A stretch of DNA of 64,000 nt from Candidatus Marithrix sp. (GTDB taxonomy: Bacteria > Pseudomonadota > Gammaproteobacteria > Beggiatoales > Beggiatoaceae): assembly GCA_016744775.1 (NCBI GenBank), contig JADGDS010000002.1, forward strand, positions 1-64,000, in the 5' to 3' direction. Of this stretch, positions 50,604 through 59,796 are shown in pieces. The position numbers and the translations under genes were made by a program. Below the pieces are notes generated by a model. The model made no database searches. It saw only the letters and a program-made list of their open reading frames with translations, and had not been told where the DNA came from. Every line of letters begins with the position of its first letter. Positions within the stretch are counted from its first letter, which is position 1.

Positions 50604-51344
50604 TTAATGATCATTCATTAAAGGGCGCATTGCACTTAACAAGGATTGAAATACATGTTTATGTTCTTGTTCTTCATTTGCTAATAAGCTTTTAATATGT
50701 TCACGTTGTGTAGGTTTACTGAAACATGCAGGGCAATTATCTTCTATAACAGGTAATTCTGCCGCTACAGAAAACGCGGCTGTTTGTCGTTCACGTATAT
50801 ATACTAAAGGGCGTATAACTCTAATATCCCCAGCATCATTAACATAATTTGCCTTCATAGTATTTAAACGCCCAGTATATAAAGCTGACATTAAAAAACT
50901 CTCAGCTAAATCATCCAAATGTTGTGCTAAAACTAAAACATTATAATTGTGCTTACGAGCAGTGGAATACATAATACCCCGTTTCATTCTGGCGCAATAG
51001 GCACAAAAAGATTTTCCTTTTAAATTTTGTTGCGCTTCTTCCATAATAGCTTGTTTGCAATAAAAATAATTGATACCAAGTTCAGCTAAATATGGTTTTA
51101 AGGGCGAAGGATCAAATCCGGGAATGAGGGGATCAACAGTAATAGTTCCCAATTCAAATTTTATGGGAGCATAAGATTTTAAATGCCCTAAAATATGTAA
51201 CAGAGCTAACGAATCTTTACCGCCTGATAAGCCCAATAATAGTCGATCACCATCTTTGATCATTTCATAATCTACAATGGCACGACCAACCTTGCGTAGT
51301 ATGGATTTTGGTGGTTTTTTAAACAATACTAATGAAAACTCCAT
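50604..51344 (-). CDS. ttcA: tRNA 2-thiocytidine synthase TtcA
   Basis: A 246-residue TtcA. PP-loop LGLSGGKDSLALLH and the cysteine pair CAYCARMKRG ligate the [4Fe-4S] cluster; the late CPACFSKPTQREHIK is typical. It makes s2C32 in tRNA. The start overlaps the upstream lectin gene by 16 nt on the same strand, so the two are transcribed together or the true start is slightly internal. Confidence 0.9.
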   Translation of the reverse strand: MEFSLVLFKKPPKSILRKVGRAIVDYEMIKDGDRLLLGLSGGKDSLALLHILGHLKSYAPIKFELGTITVDPLIPGFDPSPLKPYLAELGINYFYCKQAIMEEAQQNLKGKSFCAYCARMKRGIMYSTARKHNYNVLVLAQHLDDLAESFLMSALYTGRLNTMKANYVNDAGDIRVIRPLVYIRERQTAAFSVAAELPVIEDNCPACFSKPTQREHIKSLLANEEQEHKHVFQSLLSAMRPLMNDH

Positions 51345-51742
51345 TTTTGATTATATCCACCATGACAGCTATATATAACAATACGCGCTCCATTAATAGA
51401 TCTATTACCACTTACATCAAGGCACTTGCCTGCTAAACCACGAATTTCACCATGTTGGCTAAAAGACCATTTCTGATTTAAACCACCATGACAATTATAT
51501 AAATGAACTCGTGTTCCATTAGCAGAATTAAAACCATCCACATCTAAACACTTATTATCTACACCTACCAATTCGCCATTATTAGTAAATTTCCAATTTT
51601 GATTTGGCGCACCTGTACATTGAAACAACATTACGCGAGAACTGTTTCTAACATCAAGGCACTTGCCTCCCAAACCATGAATTTGAAAGGCAAATCCACT
51701 CTCACTTAAACACAGCAACAACAATATAATATATTTATTCAT
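51329..51742 (-). CDS. Secreted ricin-type beta-trefoil lectin
   Basis: A 137-residue protein: signal peptide (YIILLLLCLSESGFA) then a single beta-trefoil with three repeats, each with KCLDV and a QxW turn (NQNWKF, NQKWSF, NQKWSF). Such single-domain lectins bind galactose or other glycans on surfaces. No attached enzyme domain is present. Overlap with ttcA is odd and probably incidental. Confidence 0.85.
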   Translation of the reverse strand: MNKYIILLLLCLSESGFAFQIHGLGGKCLDVRNSSRVMLFQCTGAPNQNWKFTNNGELVGVDNKCLDVDGFNSANGTRVHLYNCHGGLNQKWSFSQHGEIRGLAGKCLDVSGNRSINGARIVIYSCHGGYNQKWSFH

Positions 51743-51794
51743 ATTGATTTATCCTAATAATCCAAAAATAAAATTATACTATGTATTAAAATAA

Positions 51795-51840
51795 CTATCC
51801 AGTTAAACTAGCAAAAAGTAGTGGCAATTGCTCTGGCAAA
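51795..51840 (-). pseudogene. Duplicated 3' end of cbbO
   Basis: Reading the minus strand, this short stretch encodes RLPEQLPLLFASLTG followed by TAG, identical in protein to the C-terminus of CbbO (residues after NVE) although four nucleotides differ over 43, three of them silent. Homology fades upstream of the Arg. It is the remnant of a second gene copy or of the duplicated 3' end. The intact gene ends at 52075, 235 nt away, with palindromes between. Confidence 0.7.
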
Positions 51841-51888
51841 CGATTAACAATATGTTAATATAAGGTGGGGTTTGTGATAGTTTGAAAT

Positions 51889-51969
51889 AACTACAGGGAT
51901 TGTATTTTAGCAGGGATGTTTTTGTAATTTAAGGAGTTTTATCCCTGATAAAATGCAATCCCTGTAGTT
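51889..51969. repeat. Inverted repeat (29-nt arms)
   Basis: Arm AACTACAGGGATTGTATTTT... at 51889-51917 pairs with 51941-51969, reading ATGCAATCCCTGTAGTT at its end. It lies between the cbbO fragment and the palindromic element. No coding capacity; probably a transposon-derived or REP-type hairpin, possibly acting as the cbb terminator. Confidence 0.65.
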
Positions 51970-51978
51970 TTTTTTAAT

Positions 51979-52053
51979 TAGTACAACGAATTTACGGAAT
52001 AAACGAATTTTTTTATCTGTATAATTCGTTTATTCCGTAAATTCGTTGTACTA
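51979..52053. repeat. Palindromic element copy B (31-bp arms)
   Basis: Left arm 51979-52009 and right arm 52023-52053 are perfect reverse complements, with a 13-nt loop. The arms begin TAGTACAACGAATTTACGGA, the same as copy A at 2044-2126. It lies 22 nt after the cbbO stop, exactly the position copy A holds after soeC. Confidence 0.8.
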
Positions 52054-52074
52054 TAATAAATAAGAACTTATGAA

Positions 52075-54435
52075 TTATCCAGTTAAGCTAGCAAAAAGCA
52101 GTGGCAATTGTTCTGGCAACCTTTCAACATTATCAACAATAGTGTAATTATTCTCACCAAAAATGCGTTTTACATAACTATCAGCATTTGGATCAAGGGT
52201 CAAACAATAAGTTAGCACCCCAGTAGAATATAATTCTTCCACCGCCTTTTTGGTATCAAAACGCAAATGTTGTGGATCTCTTTCATCAATATCTGCTGGT
52301 TCGCCATCGGTGACGAGTAAAATCAATTTACGTTTTTCTTGTTGTTTGTGCAAGTGATGTCCTGCGTGACGCAGTGCTGCTCCCATTCTCGTAGAAAGCC
52401 CACCTTTCATACCTGCTAGGCGCGATTTGGAATCATCACTAAAATGCTCATTAAAATCTTTAAAACGAAAATATTGCACATCGTGCCTGCCATCTGAGGC
52501 AAAACCGTGCAAAGCAAACGGATCACCAATACCTTCCATTGCTACAGATACAAGAGTTGCTGCCTCACGTGTAAGTTCTAAAACTGTTTTATCAGAATCA
52601 CCCATTTTTTCATTAGTTGATTCTGATAAATCAAGTAAAACCACGATTGATAAATCACGTGTTTTTAACACATTACGCATCGTAATTCGCGGATTTGGTT
52701 GTTCACCCATACGAATGGCAATCATTGCATCAACGGCGGCGTTAATATCTACCTCATCACCATCTTCAAGCCCGCGTTTGCGTTGCACTCCTGCTGGTGC
52801 AAGCAAATCAATAATTTGACGAATCCGGTGTGCAATTGGTTTGTGCAAAGTTAAAATATTATCAATTATTTCAGGATCAGCTTTGGTTGGACGACGCTCG
52901 TAAATTGTTGCCCAATCTGGACGATGAAGTTGGATTTGATAATCCCATTCGTGATAATGAAATGGATCAGAAATTGGCTCTTTACCCATAGTTTCATTGA
53001 ATGATTTGGCATTATCAGTTAAATCATCTTCATACACCCGCATTAAATCAGTGCAAGTCCAAATAACTTGAGCATCATCTCCCGCTAATTCGCAATCTAC
53101 CTCATGCGCCATCATTAGTGGGCTAACTGTAAAGCGTTGTTGTTTTTGGCTCGCCGCCATATATTCAACGCCAGCATCCCAATTAATATCTTCATAATGC
53201 CAAATAATACGATTATCATCACGATAATCAACATGATAACGCTCTAAAATTCGCAAACTTGGTACTGCTTTTTTGGCGGAAAAAATATTATATAATTCCA
53301 CCCCCATCAGCCACGAAAAATGATTATTATCTTTATTTGCTTCAATCTCACTGTGAAATTTTTCTGCAAATTTATTCAGTTCTGCGTTATCACCAATCAC
53401 ACTAGAATCTAATAATTGCAAAGAAAATTTTTCTAAAATTGGCATTGTTTGGTGTTCAACTGGCTCACCAGACTCCACCATCATCAGCGAGCGCCATAAT
53501 TTTTTAAGCCCTGGAAAATCTTGCACCGCTTTATATTCAACACGTGCATCTTCAATTAAACCAATAAAAAACATCTGCGCTGGACTAAGTTGCTCTGCCG
53601 ACATTGATTTAGTGGTATACATCAAGTGCGCTGCCATATGGGCTACGTTTGCCCGATAAACTTCCAAGCCCTCAATGGTTGTATCACCAACTTTAAGATC
53701 ATCAAGTGCATCAGGCACATAAAAAATTCTGTCCTCAACATAAGGGCGAAAATCGGCAAAATCGGCCCCAGTTGGGCGAATGAAAAAATCACGTCCCCAT
53801 AAAGCACGCAGATAAAAATTGAGTTTGCGTTGCACCTTGACAAACAACACGCCACGGCGTTCGCGTTCAAGCATAGCCCTAGAATCAGCAGATTCTAAAT
53901 TAAAATAAGCAGTGAGATTATTGTAATCACGGCGATAGGCTTTTGCACCAAAATTTGCCCAACGACGCAAGCCACTTAATGTTAGTTTGGATAATAATTC
54001 ATCAATATGATTAAGCATCGGTCGCAAACCACGCGAAGCAGTTGAAGCTAATTGATGAATTAGGGTAAGATAGCCACGCACCAGTTGCGCATCACCTAGA
54101 TGGCGTGCAACCGTTGGTAAACTTGATAAAAGCAGGGAAATTACTTCGCCAGAAGTCATTGAGGATGCTTTCATTGCCGCAGTGATACAGTCAGGAATAA
54201 TATCCTCACCACATTCTTTGGCAATTTGTGGCATTACTTCTAAATAGGTAATTACTAAATCACTACCACGACTCAAACCGCATAAAGCCCTTGCACCATC
54301 TAGGTATTCTCTAAGCCCAGCAGGTGATATTACGCGAGTTGCATCTTGAAATACACTATCTAAAACCTCTCTAACTTCTGGAGCGGTTTTTTCTAAGAAT
54401 TCTGAATATTCTTCGAGAATTATGGTTGACATCAA
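52075..54435 (-). CDS. cbbO: RuBisCO activase component CbbO
   Basis: A 786-residue protein of the NorD/CbbO family. The C-terminal von Willebrand A domain has a MIDAS-type LLDLSESTNEK near residue 590, used to bind RuBisCO. CbbO partners with CbbQ to remove inhibitory sugar phosphates from form I RuBisCO. It follows cbbQ by 1 nt and ends the operon. Its last nucleotides recur at 51795-51840. Confidence 0.93.
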   Translation of the reverse strand: MMSTIILEEYSEFLEKTAPEVREVLDSVFQDATRVISPAGLREYLDGARALCGLSRGSDLVITYLEVMPQIAKECGEDIIPDCITAAMKASSMTSGEVISLLLSSLPTVARHLGDAQLVRGYLTLIHQLASTASRGLRPMLNHIDELLSKLTLSGLRRWANFGAKAYRRDYNNLTAYFNLESADSRAMLERERRGVLFVKVQRKLNFYLRALWGRDFFIRPTGADFADFRPYVEDRIFYVPDALDDLKVGDTTIEGLEVYRANVAHMAAHLMYTTKSMSAEQLSPAQMFFIGLIEDARVEYKAVQDFPGLKKLWRSLMMVESGEPVEHQTMPILEKFSLQLLDSSVIGDNAELNKFAEKFHSEIEANKDNNHFSWLMGVELYNIFSAKKAVPSLRILERYHVDYRDDNRIIWHYEDINWDAGVEYMAASQKQQRFTVSPLMMAHEVDCELAGDDAQVIWTCTDLMRVYEDDLTDNAKSFNETMGKEPISDPFHYHEWDYQIQLHRPDWATIYERRPTKADPEIIDNILTLHKPIAHRIRQIIDLLAPAGVQRKRGLEDGDEVDINAAVDAMIAIRMGEQPNPRITMRNVLKTRDLSIVVLLDLSESTNEKMGDSDKTVLELTREAATLVSVAMEGIGDPFALHGFASDGRHDVQYFRFKDFNEHFSDDSKSRLAGMKGGLSTRMGAALRHAGHHLHKQQEKRKLILLVTDGEPADIDERDPQHLRFDTKKAVEELYSTGVLTYCLTLDPNADSYVKRIFGENNYTIVDNVERLPEQLPLLFASLTG

Positions 54436-54436
54436 A

Positions 54437-55243
54437 TTACCCTAAAAATGTTTGCACCGCAGCGTTCAAGGTATCGCGCATATCAGGATCATCAGTAAGT
54501 GGAGTTATCATTGTCATAAGACAAGCCGCCTCTGCATCAACTCCTTTGGCAATTAGCTGTCCTGCATAAACAAGTAATCTTGTAGAAATTCCTTCATCAA
54601 GACCATGCCCTTTCAGATTGCGAGCACGATGAGCAATTTGCACTAATTTTTCTGCCATTGCCTTTTCTACGCCTGATTCTTTGGCAACAATTGATACTTC
54701 TAGCTCTGTTTCTGGATAATCAAAATCAAGCCCGCCAAAACGCTGTTTGGTAGATTGTTTTAAATCTTTCATCAAAGATTGATAACCGGGATTATAAGAG
54801 ATTACCAATTGAAAATCAGAATGTGCTTCAACTAACTCGCCTTTTTTATCTAGTGGCAAAGTTCTACGGTGATCGGTTAGCGGATGAATTACTACTGTGG
54901 TATCTTGTCTTGCTTCTACTACTTCATCAAGATAACAAAGAGCACCCATTCTTGCTGCTGTTGTAAGTGGTCCGTCTTGCCATTTTGTGCCATCTTTATC
55001 AAGTAAAAAACGTCCAACTAAATCAGAAGCAGTCATATCTTCATTACAGGCAACAGTAATTAAAGGTTTGCCTAATTTCCACGCCATATATTCTACAAAA
55101 CGCGATTTACCACAACCAGTTGGACCTTTTAACATCATTGGCATCCGCACACCATAAGCGGCTTCATAAAGTTCTATTTCATTGCCAACTGCTTCGTAAT
55201 AAGGTTCTTTTTTAACTAAATATTGCTCTAAATCTATTGACAT
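54437..55243 (-). CDS. cbbQ: RuBisCO activase AAA+ subunit CbbQ
   Basis: A 268-residue MoxR-type AAA+ ATPase. Walker A GPTGCGKSR lies near 40; Walker B GALCYLDEVVEA; sensor and arginine-finger regions follow (ISYNPGYQSL, KQRFGGLDFDYP). It hexamerises and remodels inhibited RuBisCO with CbbO. It comes 18 nt after the 103-residue gene and 1 nt before cbbO. Confidence 0.94.
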   Translation of the reverse strand: MSIDLEQYLVKKEPYYEAVGNEIELYEAAYGVRMPMMLKGPTGCGKSRFVEYMAWKLGKPLITVACNEDMTASDLVGRFLLDKDGTKWQDGPLTTAARMGALCYLDEVVEARQDTTVVIHPLTDHRRTLPLDKKGELVEAHSDFQLVISYNPGYQSLMKDLKQSTKQRFGGLDFDYPETELEVSIVAKESGVEKAMAEKLVQIAHRARNLKGHGLDEGISTRLLVYAGQLIAKGVDAEAACLMTMITPLTDDPDMRDTLNAAVQTFLG

Positions 55244-55261
55244 TGTGCTTCCTGTTGATTG

Positions 55262-55573
55262 TTATTCTTCATCTCCGGTCTCCATCTCGCCAGACCAGCC
55301 TGATTCTTTGGCTTTTTGGATAGCCTTCTCGTGAATTGTGCGATGGCGTATTGCCAAATCTGGTGGTAAACGACTTGGCATACAACCATATTTATCCCAC
55401 TCGGAATTAACCTTATCAAGTAAAGCGTCAATACCGGCTAGGTTCCAATTTTCACAAGTTTCACTTTCATCAAGTACACCAAATACCCAAGCATCACGAA
55501 TCATTTTACCAATAGTGGTCATACCACCATTTATATCCTTATCAATACCTACATATTTGTTTGGTTTTTTCAT
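55262..55573 (-). CDS. Small protein between cbbS and cbbQ, function unknown
   Basis: A 103-residue acidic, soluble protein without signal peptide or recognised domain (ISKxG-free; contains GKMIRDAWVFGVL, ENWNLAGIDALLDKVN and LPPDLAIRHRTIHEKAI). It lies between cbbS and cbbQ in the same orientation, preceded by a 13-bp-arm palindrome. Position in the cbb operon suggests a role in RuBisCO assembly, activation or regulation. Homologues appear in comparable cbb operons of other sulfur oxidisers as far as I recall; no function is established. Confidence 0.75.
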   Translation of the reverse strand: MKKPNKYVGIDKDINGGMTTIGKMIRDAWVFGVLDESETCENWNLAGIDALLDKVNSEWDKYGCMPSRLPPDLAIRHRTIHEKAIQKAKESGWSGEMETGDEE

Positions 55574-55589
55574 TAATAAACTCTTTATA

Positions 55590-55615
55590 AAAACCCCATA
55601 ATATTATGGGGTTTT
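55590..55615. terminator. Intra-operon palindrome after cbbS
   Basis: Perfect 26-nt palindrome at 55590-55615 (arm AAAACCCCATAAT). It lies between cbbS and the small gene upstream of cbbQ. On the minus strand it ends in a short T run, so it may be a partial terminator that makes much more cbbLS than cbbQO mRNA. Confidence 0.75.
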
Positions 55616-55634
55616 GACTATTTAATAATGCAAA

Positions 55635-55982
55635 TTAAACAGTTTTTCCACGATAAATAACCATTGATGTTCCCGCACATTGAGCGAAATTATCAAGGCC
55701 TAAAAGACGCACATGATTATTTGGATGTGCAACATGACATGCTTCTAATTCTTTAATAATCGCATCCACATCGGTTTCACCAAACATTGGCAATTTCCAC
55801 ATATACCAAAATGAACCCGTAGCATGTTCTGGCTCAGTGTGCTCAATACTTGGGTTCCAACCTTTATCAATAATATATTGAATTTGGACGCGAGTTTGTT
55901 CTGCACTTAATGTTGGCAAATATGAAAAAGTCTCAAATTTACGGCTTTCTGCATTACCTAAACTGGATTGATAATCAAGCAT
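55635..55982 (-). CDS. cbbS: RuBisCO small subunit
   Basis: A 115-residue small subunit ([21 protein letters not shown] near the start; [16 protein letters not shown] in the centre). With CbbL it forms the L8S8 form I enzyme. It follows cbbL by 62 nt. No carboxysome genes are seen, so the enzyme is probably cytosolic. Confidence 0.96.
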   Translation of the reverse strand: MLDYQSSLGNAESRKFETFSYLPTLSAEQTRVQIQYIIDKGWNPSIEHTEPEHATGSFWYMWKLPMFGETDVDAIIKELEACHVAHPNNHVRLLGLDNFAQCAGTSMVIYRGKTV

Positions 55983-56044
55983 AATTTACTCCTATTTATT
56001 GTTATATTACAAGACACAATTAAAATGTGCCTTGCACATTATGA

Positions 56045-57463
56045 TTATTTATGAGCAGCGTCAATCTTATCAACTGTATCAAATTCAAACTTGATTTCTT
56101 TCCAAGTTTCCATTGCGATAGCAAGTTCAGGACTGTGTTTAGCAGCAGAAGTAAGAATATCTTTACCTTCTTTTTCAAGCTCACGACCAGAATTACGCGC
56201 TTCTACACAAGCCTCAACCGCAACACGGTTAGCAGCAGCACCAGCGGCATTACCCCATGGATGACCTAATGTTCCACCACCAAATTGTAAACAAGAATCA
56301 TCACCGAAGATATTAACCAAAGCAGGCATATGCCATACATGGATACCACCAGATGCAACAGGAATTACACCCGGCATTGCACCCCAATCTTGGTCAAAGA
56401 AAATACCGCGAGAGCGATCTTCTTTGATGTAAGAATCACGCATAATGTCAATCCAGCCAAGAGTTGCTTCTCTATCGCCTTCTAATTTACCAACAACTGT
56501 GCCAGAATGTAAGTGATCACCACCTGATAAACGCAATATTTTAGCCAATACGCGGAAGTGGATACCATGGTGCGGATTACGATCAAGCACTGCATGCATC
56601 GCACGGTGAATGTGTAATAAAAGACCGTTGTCTTGACACCATTGTGCCAACTGGGTGTTTGCAGACCAACCACCGGTGATGTAATCGTGCATAATAATCG
56701 GTGCGCCAATTTCTTTAGCGTATTCCGCACGTTTCATCATTTCATCAGAAGTTGGAGCCGTCACATTAAGATAATGCCCTTTACGCTCGCCAGTTTCAGC
56801 TTCAGCTTTGTGAATGGCTTCCATTACAAAGTCAAAACGCGCTCTCCAACGCATGAAAGGTTGTGAATTTACATTTTCGTCATCTTTGGTAAAATCCAAA
56901 CCACCGCGTAAGCCTTCATAACAGGCACGACCGTAGTTTTTCGCAGAAAGACCTAATTTAGGCTTAATGGTGCAACCGAGGAATGGACGACCATATTTGT
57001 TTAAAATATCGCGTTCCATCTGAATACCTTGTGGTGGTCCATTACAAGTCATCACATAGGCAATTGGGAAACGAATGTCTTCTAATCTTAATGCACGCAG
57101 TGCTTTAAAACCAAATACGTTGCCAACCAAAGAAGTCATTACATTAACGACTGATCCTTCTTCAAACAAGTCAATTGGATAAGCAACAAATGCATAAAAA
57201 CAAGTATCATCACCTGGAACATCTTCAATAGCGTAAGCACGACCTTTGTAGTGGTCAAGATCAGTTAAAAGATCTGTCCATACAGTAGTCCATGTTCCAG
57301 TTGAAGACTCAGCAGCTACCGCAGCTGCAACTTCTTCTCTTGGCACACCTTCTTGTGGAGTGATTTTAAAACATGCCAAGATATCTGTATCTTTCGGCGT
57401 ATAATCAGGCATCCAATAAGTTTCGCGGTATTGTTTTACACCAGCATCATAAGTTTTAGCCAT
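56045..57463 (-). CDS. cbbL: RuBisCO large subunit, form I
   Basis: A 472-residue form I large subunit. The active-site [17 protein letters not shown] contains the carbamylated Lys; [11 protein letters not shown] (Lys of the proton-shuttling loop), HRAMHAV and the loop-6 GTVVGKLEG are intact. It fixes CO2 onto ribulose bisphosphate in the Calvin cycle. First gene of cbbLS-orf-cbbQO. Pairing with cbbQO and no carboxysome genes points to form IAq. No cbbR regulator is in the window. Confidence 0.98.
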   Translation of the reverse strand: MAKTYDAGVKQYRETYWMPDYTPKDTDILACFKITPQEGVPREEVAAAVAAESSTGTWTTVWTDLLTDLDHYKGRAYAIEDVPGDDTCFYAFVAYPIDLFEEGSVVNVMTSLVGNVFGFKALRALRLEDIRFPIAYVMTCNGPPQGIQMERDILNKYGRPFLGCTIKPKLGLSAKNYGRACYEGLRGGLDFTKDDENVNSQPFMRWRARFDFVMEAIHKAEAETGERKGHYLNVTAPTSDEMMKRAEYAKEIGAPIIMHDYITGGWSANTQLAQWCQDNGLLLHIHRAMHAVLDRNPHHGIHFRVLAKILRLSGGDHLHSGTVVGKLEGDREATLGWIDIMRDSYIKEDRSRGIFFDQDWGAMPGVIPVASGGIHVWHMPALVNIFGDDSCLQFGGGTLGHPWGNAAGAAANRVAVEACVEARNSGRELEKEGKDILTSAAKHSPELAIAMETWKEIKFEFDTVDKIDAAHK

Positions 57464-57494
57464 TTAGCTATCCTTTTTGTTAAAAACAACGTAT

Positions 57495-57522
57495 ATTATA
57501 GAAGCAAATTCAAATAATGTAA
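57495..57522 (-). promoter_or_regulatory. Candidate cbb promoter
   Basis: On the minus strand: -35 TTACAT (57522-57517), 16-nt spacer, -10 TATAAT (57500-57495), about 30 nt upstream of the cbbL start. A CbbR site was not identified. Confidence 0.5.
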
Positions 57523-57732
57523 AATCATATTTTTATTCTCAAATCATAAAATTATATTATGATTAACTACACATCCAAAGAAATATATAGCTTTGAAGCG
57601 GTTATTAGATATAAAATAGTCAAAAGTTGGGGATAAGAAGTAAAATCGCGCTTAGCGGCACCAGAATGGGAGCAGCAATGCGACATGCATTAACTATAAA
57701 ACCTGTCATATTTCTAGGAGACCATACAAGAC

Positions 57733-58737
57733 TTACATGAGCTTAATAGTCTCAATAACCACAGAACTATCCAACTGTTCCAAGCATCGACTAAAACTTT
57801 GCTTATGCCGCTCACAACCTTCTTGATGACATGGCACACAATCACCCACGCCTTGCACTAATACCACATTATTTTTATGTGACCAAGGTGCCCATTTTAC
57901 TGGATTAGTTGGTCCATATAAGGCAATAGTCTTAGTACCAGTTGCAGCCGCTAAATGAGTAACCGCCGTATCTGGACCAACATATATTTGACTTTTGCCA
58001 ATTAATTCTGCTACATCGCTAAAACGTAACTGGCCTGCCAAATTAATCAATTTATCAGATTGTTGTTTTGATAACACCTCATTAATATAAGCCTTTTCTA
58101 CTTCACTATTTCCACCAGTAAGAACAACATATAAATTCATATCTATTAAATAATCAATTAATTCACACCAACCCTTAATTGTCCAACGCTTATAATGCCA
58201 CATTGGTAATAAGTGTAATACCGCAAATTTCTCTTGTTGCCAATCAAAATAATTATTTAATACTGAATCATCAGCAGTTGGAATGACTATTTCATAATAT
58301 CTCTTAATACCCAACAAATCAGCCAATCTAAGATTTTGAATAACCGTATGCGTAGTCTCATTATCTAACTCAGAATGAGCTACAGTTATCCAACGCTTCC
58401 AAGCATCTTGCCAGCGTTTAGCAGGAACTAATGAAACTCGCTTTGGTGCCGCTAACAGCGCGTAAATTAAAGGTCTATCACCGCCTAAAGTAGAAACTGC
58501 CAAATCATAGCGGCGAAAAATCTGCTTAAATAAAACTTTATATTGACTAAAATTAGGATGTTCAGCAACAGAAATTACCTGATTACAATCAGGATTACCT
58601 TCCAACATACCCCCCTTATTCTCATAAACCAAAACATCTATAATCGAATCAGGATATGCACAACGCAAAGATCGTAACAGCGGCGTAACCAATAACACAT
58701 CACCTATTTGCCGCGTCGCAATTAATAAAATTTTCAT
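57733..58737 (-). CDS. Glycosyltransferase family 9 (heptosyltransferase-like)
   Basis: A 334-residue GT9 protein. N-terminal LLIATRQIGDVLLVTPLLRSL and the C-terminal sugar-nucleotide site YVGPDTAVTHLAAATGTKTIALYGPTNP are characteristic of ADP-heptose:LPS heptosyltransferases. It probably adds a heptose or related sugar to lipopolysaccharide core. It follows the TauD-like gene by 2 nt. Confidence 0.88.
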   Translation of the reverse strand: MKILLIATRQIGDVLLVTPLLRSLRCAYPDSIIDVLVYENKGGMLEGNPDCNQVISVAEHPNFSQYKVLFKQIFRRYDLAVSTLGGDRPLIYALLAAPKRVSLVPAKRWQDAWKRWITVAHSELDNETTHTVIQNLRLADLLGIKRYYEIVIPTADDSVLNNYFDWQQEKFAVLHLLPMWHYKRWTIKGWCELIDYLIDMNLYVVLTGGNSEVEKAYINEVLSKQQSDKLINLAGQLRFSDVAELIGKSQIYVGPDTAVTHLAAATGTKTIALYGPTNPVKWAPWSHKNNVVLVQGVGDCVPCHQEGCERHKQSFSRCLEQLDSSVVIETIKLM

Positions 58738-58739
58738 AC

Positions 58740-59603
58740 TTATAATCTAATACGGTCATAAAAACGTAAACGATATAACAATCTTTTTTGATTTATATCA
58801 TCTGCAAATGCAGTACGACTGTGTAATACATTATTACACAGCACCCCTTGATTAGATTCCAACTTCAACTTAAAAATATAAGGGGAATCACTATTCAAAA
58901 AATAACTCAAAAATTCTAAAGCCTCTTTTGCTTTTGACTTCCACTTAATACTACGAGTACGAGCTGTATAACGCATATGTAGTAAATTTTCATTAAAAGA
59001 AAAAACTGGTCCAGTTTGAACAGGACGTACATCCATATTAGGAGGAATCGTCATTACTGTTGAATCCATAAGAGCGGCAATATATTCAGGATTTTCATCC
59101 CGTAATTTAATATAAACAATTTCTGGATCTAACAAACCATTTTCCCCGCCACTGATAGCAGGCTGAACACAATGAAGCAAAAAAGCGTGTATTTGTTTTT
59201 CCGGCGTGTTATAGTAACCATCAGTATGCCACTTTATGCCCCTATTAGTATAAGGTATATATTCCTGAGAATGTAATTTATCATTAAGCTCTAAAACGCT
59301 AATACCATCATCATTGGCACATAGATTTTTATCTAAATTCTGCAAATTAAATTGCGCCGCCAATGCAAGTAATCCAGCCTTATCAATCTTTGTTTCTAGC
59401 TTATAGATAACCATATTTGTTTTATCACAACTATGGCACATCTGATTATATTCTTTGGAAGATAATTTATAAGGATTTTTTATCGAAATTGGTACTAATT
59501 TTGAAGGATACTTGCTTAGTTTTTCCTCACGCCATTTCAAATATAAATCCTTATGGGTTAATGAAAAATTTATGAATAAAGATTTTTTTTGTAAGTTTTT
59601 CAT
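58740..59603 (-). CDS. TauD/TfdA-type Fe(II)/2-oxoglutarate dioxygenase
   Basis: A 287-residue protein with the facial triad: HxD in IKWHTDGYYN and a distal His in NNVLHSRTAF, plus an Arg after it (RLLYRLRF) for 2-oxoglutarate. The family includes taurine and other sulfonate or modified-substrate dioxygenases; the substrate is not readable. It is divergent from dsrA, so a link with sulfur metabolism is possible but not shown. Confidence 0.82.
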   Translation of the reverse strand: MKNLQKKSLFINFSLTHKDLYLKWREEKLSKYPSKLVPISIKNPYKLSSKEYNQMCHSCDKTNMVIYKLETKIDKAGLLALAAQFNLQNLDKNLCANDDGISVLELNDKLHSQEYIPYTNRGIKWHTDGYYNTPEKQIHAFLLHCVQPAISGGENGLLDPEIVYIKLRDENPEYIAALMDSTVMTIPPNMDVRPVQTGPVFSFNENLLHMRYTARTRSIKWKSKAKEALEFLSYFLNSDSPYIFKLKLESNQGVLCNNVLHSRTAFADDINQKRLLYRLRFYDRIRL

Positions 59604-59670
59604 AATTTATGGTTTAATTCTTGACTAAAATAGTCTATTATAGATATGTTCAAAATTTTTAACTTGAAAA

Positions 59671-59700
59671 TTGACTATAACAAAATTAGTATAGTATGAT
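59671..59700 (+). promoter_or_regulatory. Candidate dsrA promoter
   Basis: -35 TTGACT at 59671-59676, 18-nt spacer, -10 TATGAT at 59695-59700. It lies 97 nt upstream of the dsrA ATG, which has AAGGAG just before it. It fits a sigma-70 promoter for the dsr operon. Confidence 0.6.
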
Positions 59701-59796
59701 ATACTATTAAATAATGGAGGAATTAGTCCTATATTTTATTCAATGTTAAAATAAATGAACTAACTTTTAAAATCATTAAACTAAGGAGTTACTAAT

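Noticed and set aside
55234..55431. Overlapping minus-strand ORF between cbbQ and the 103-residue gene
   Set aside because: Frame shadow of the 103-residue gene, without its own ribosome site.
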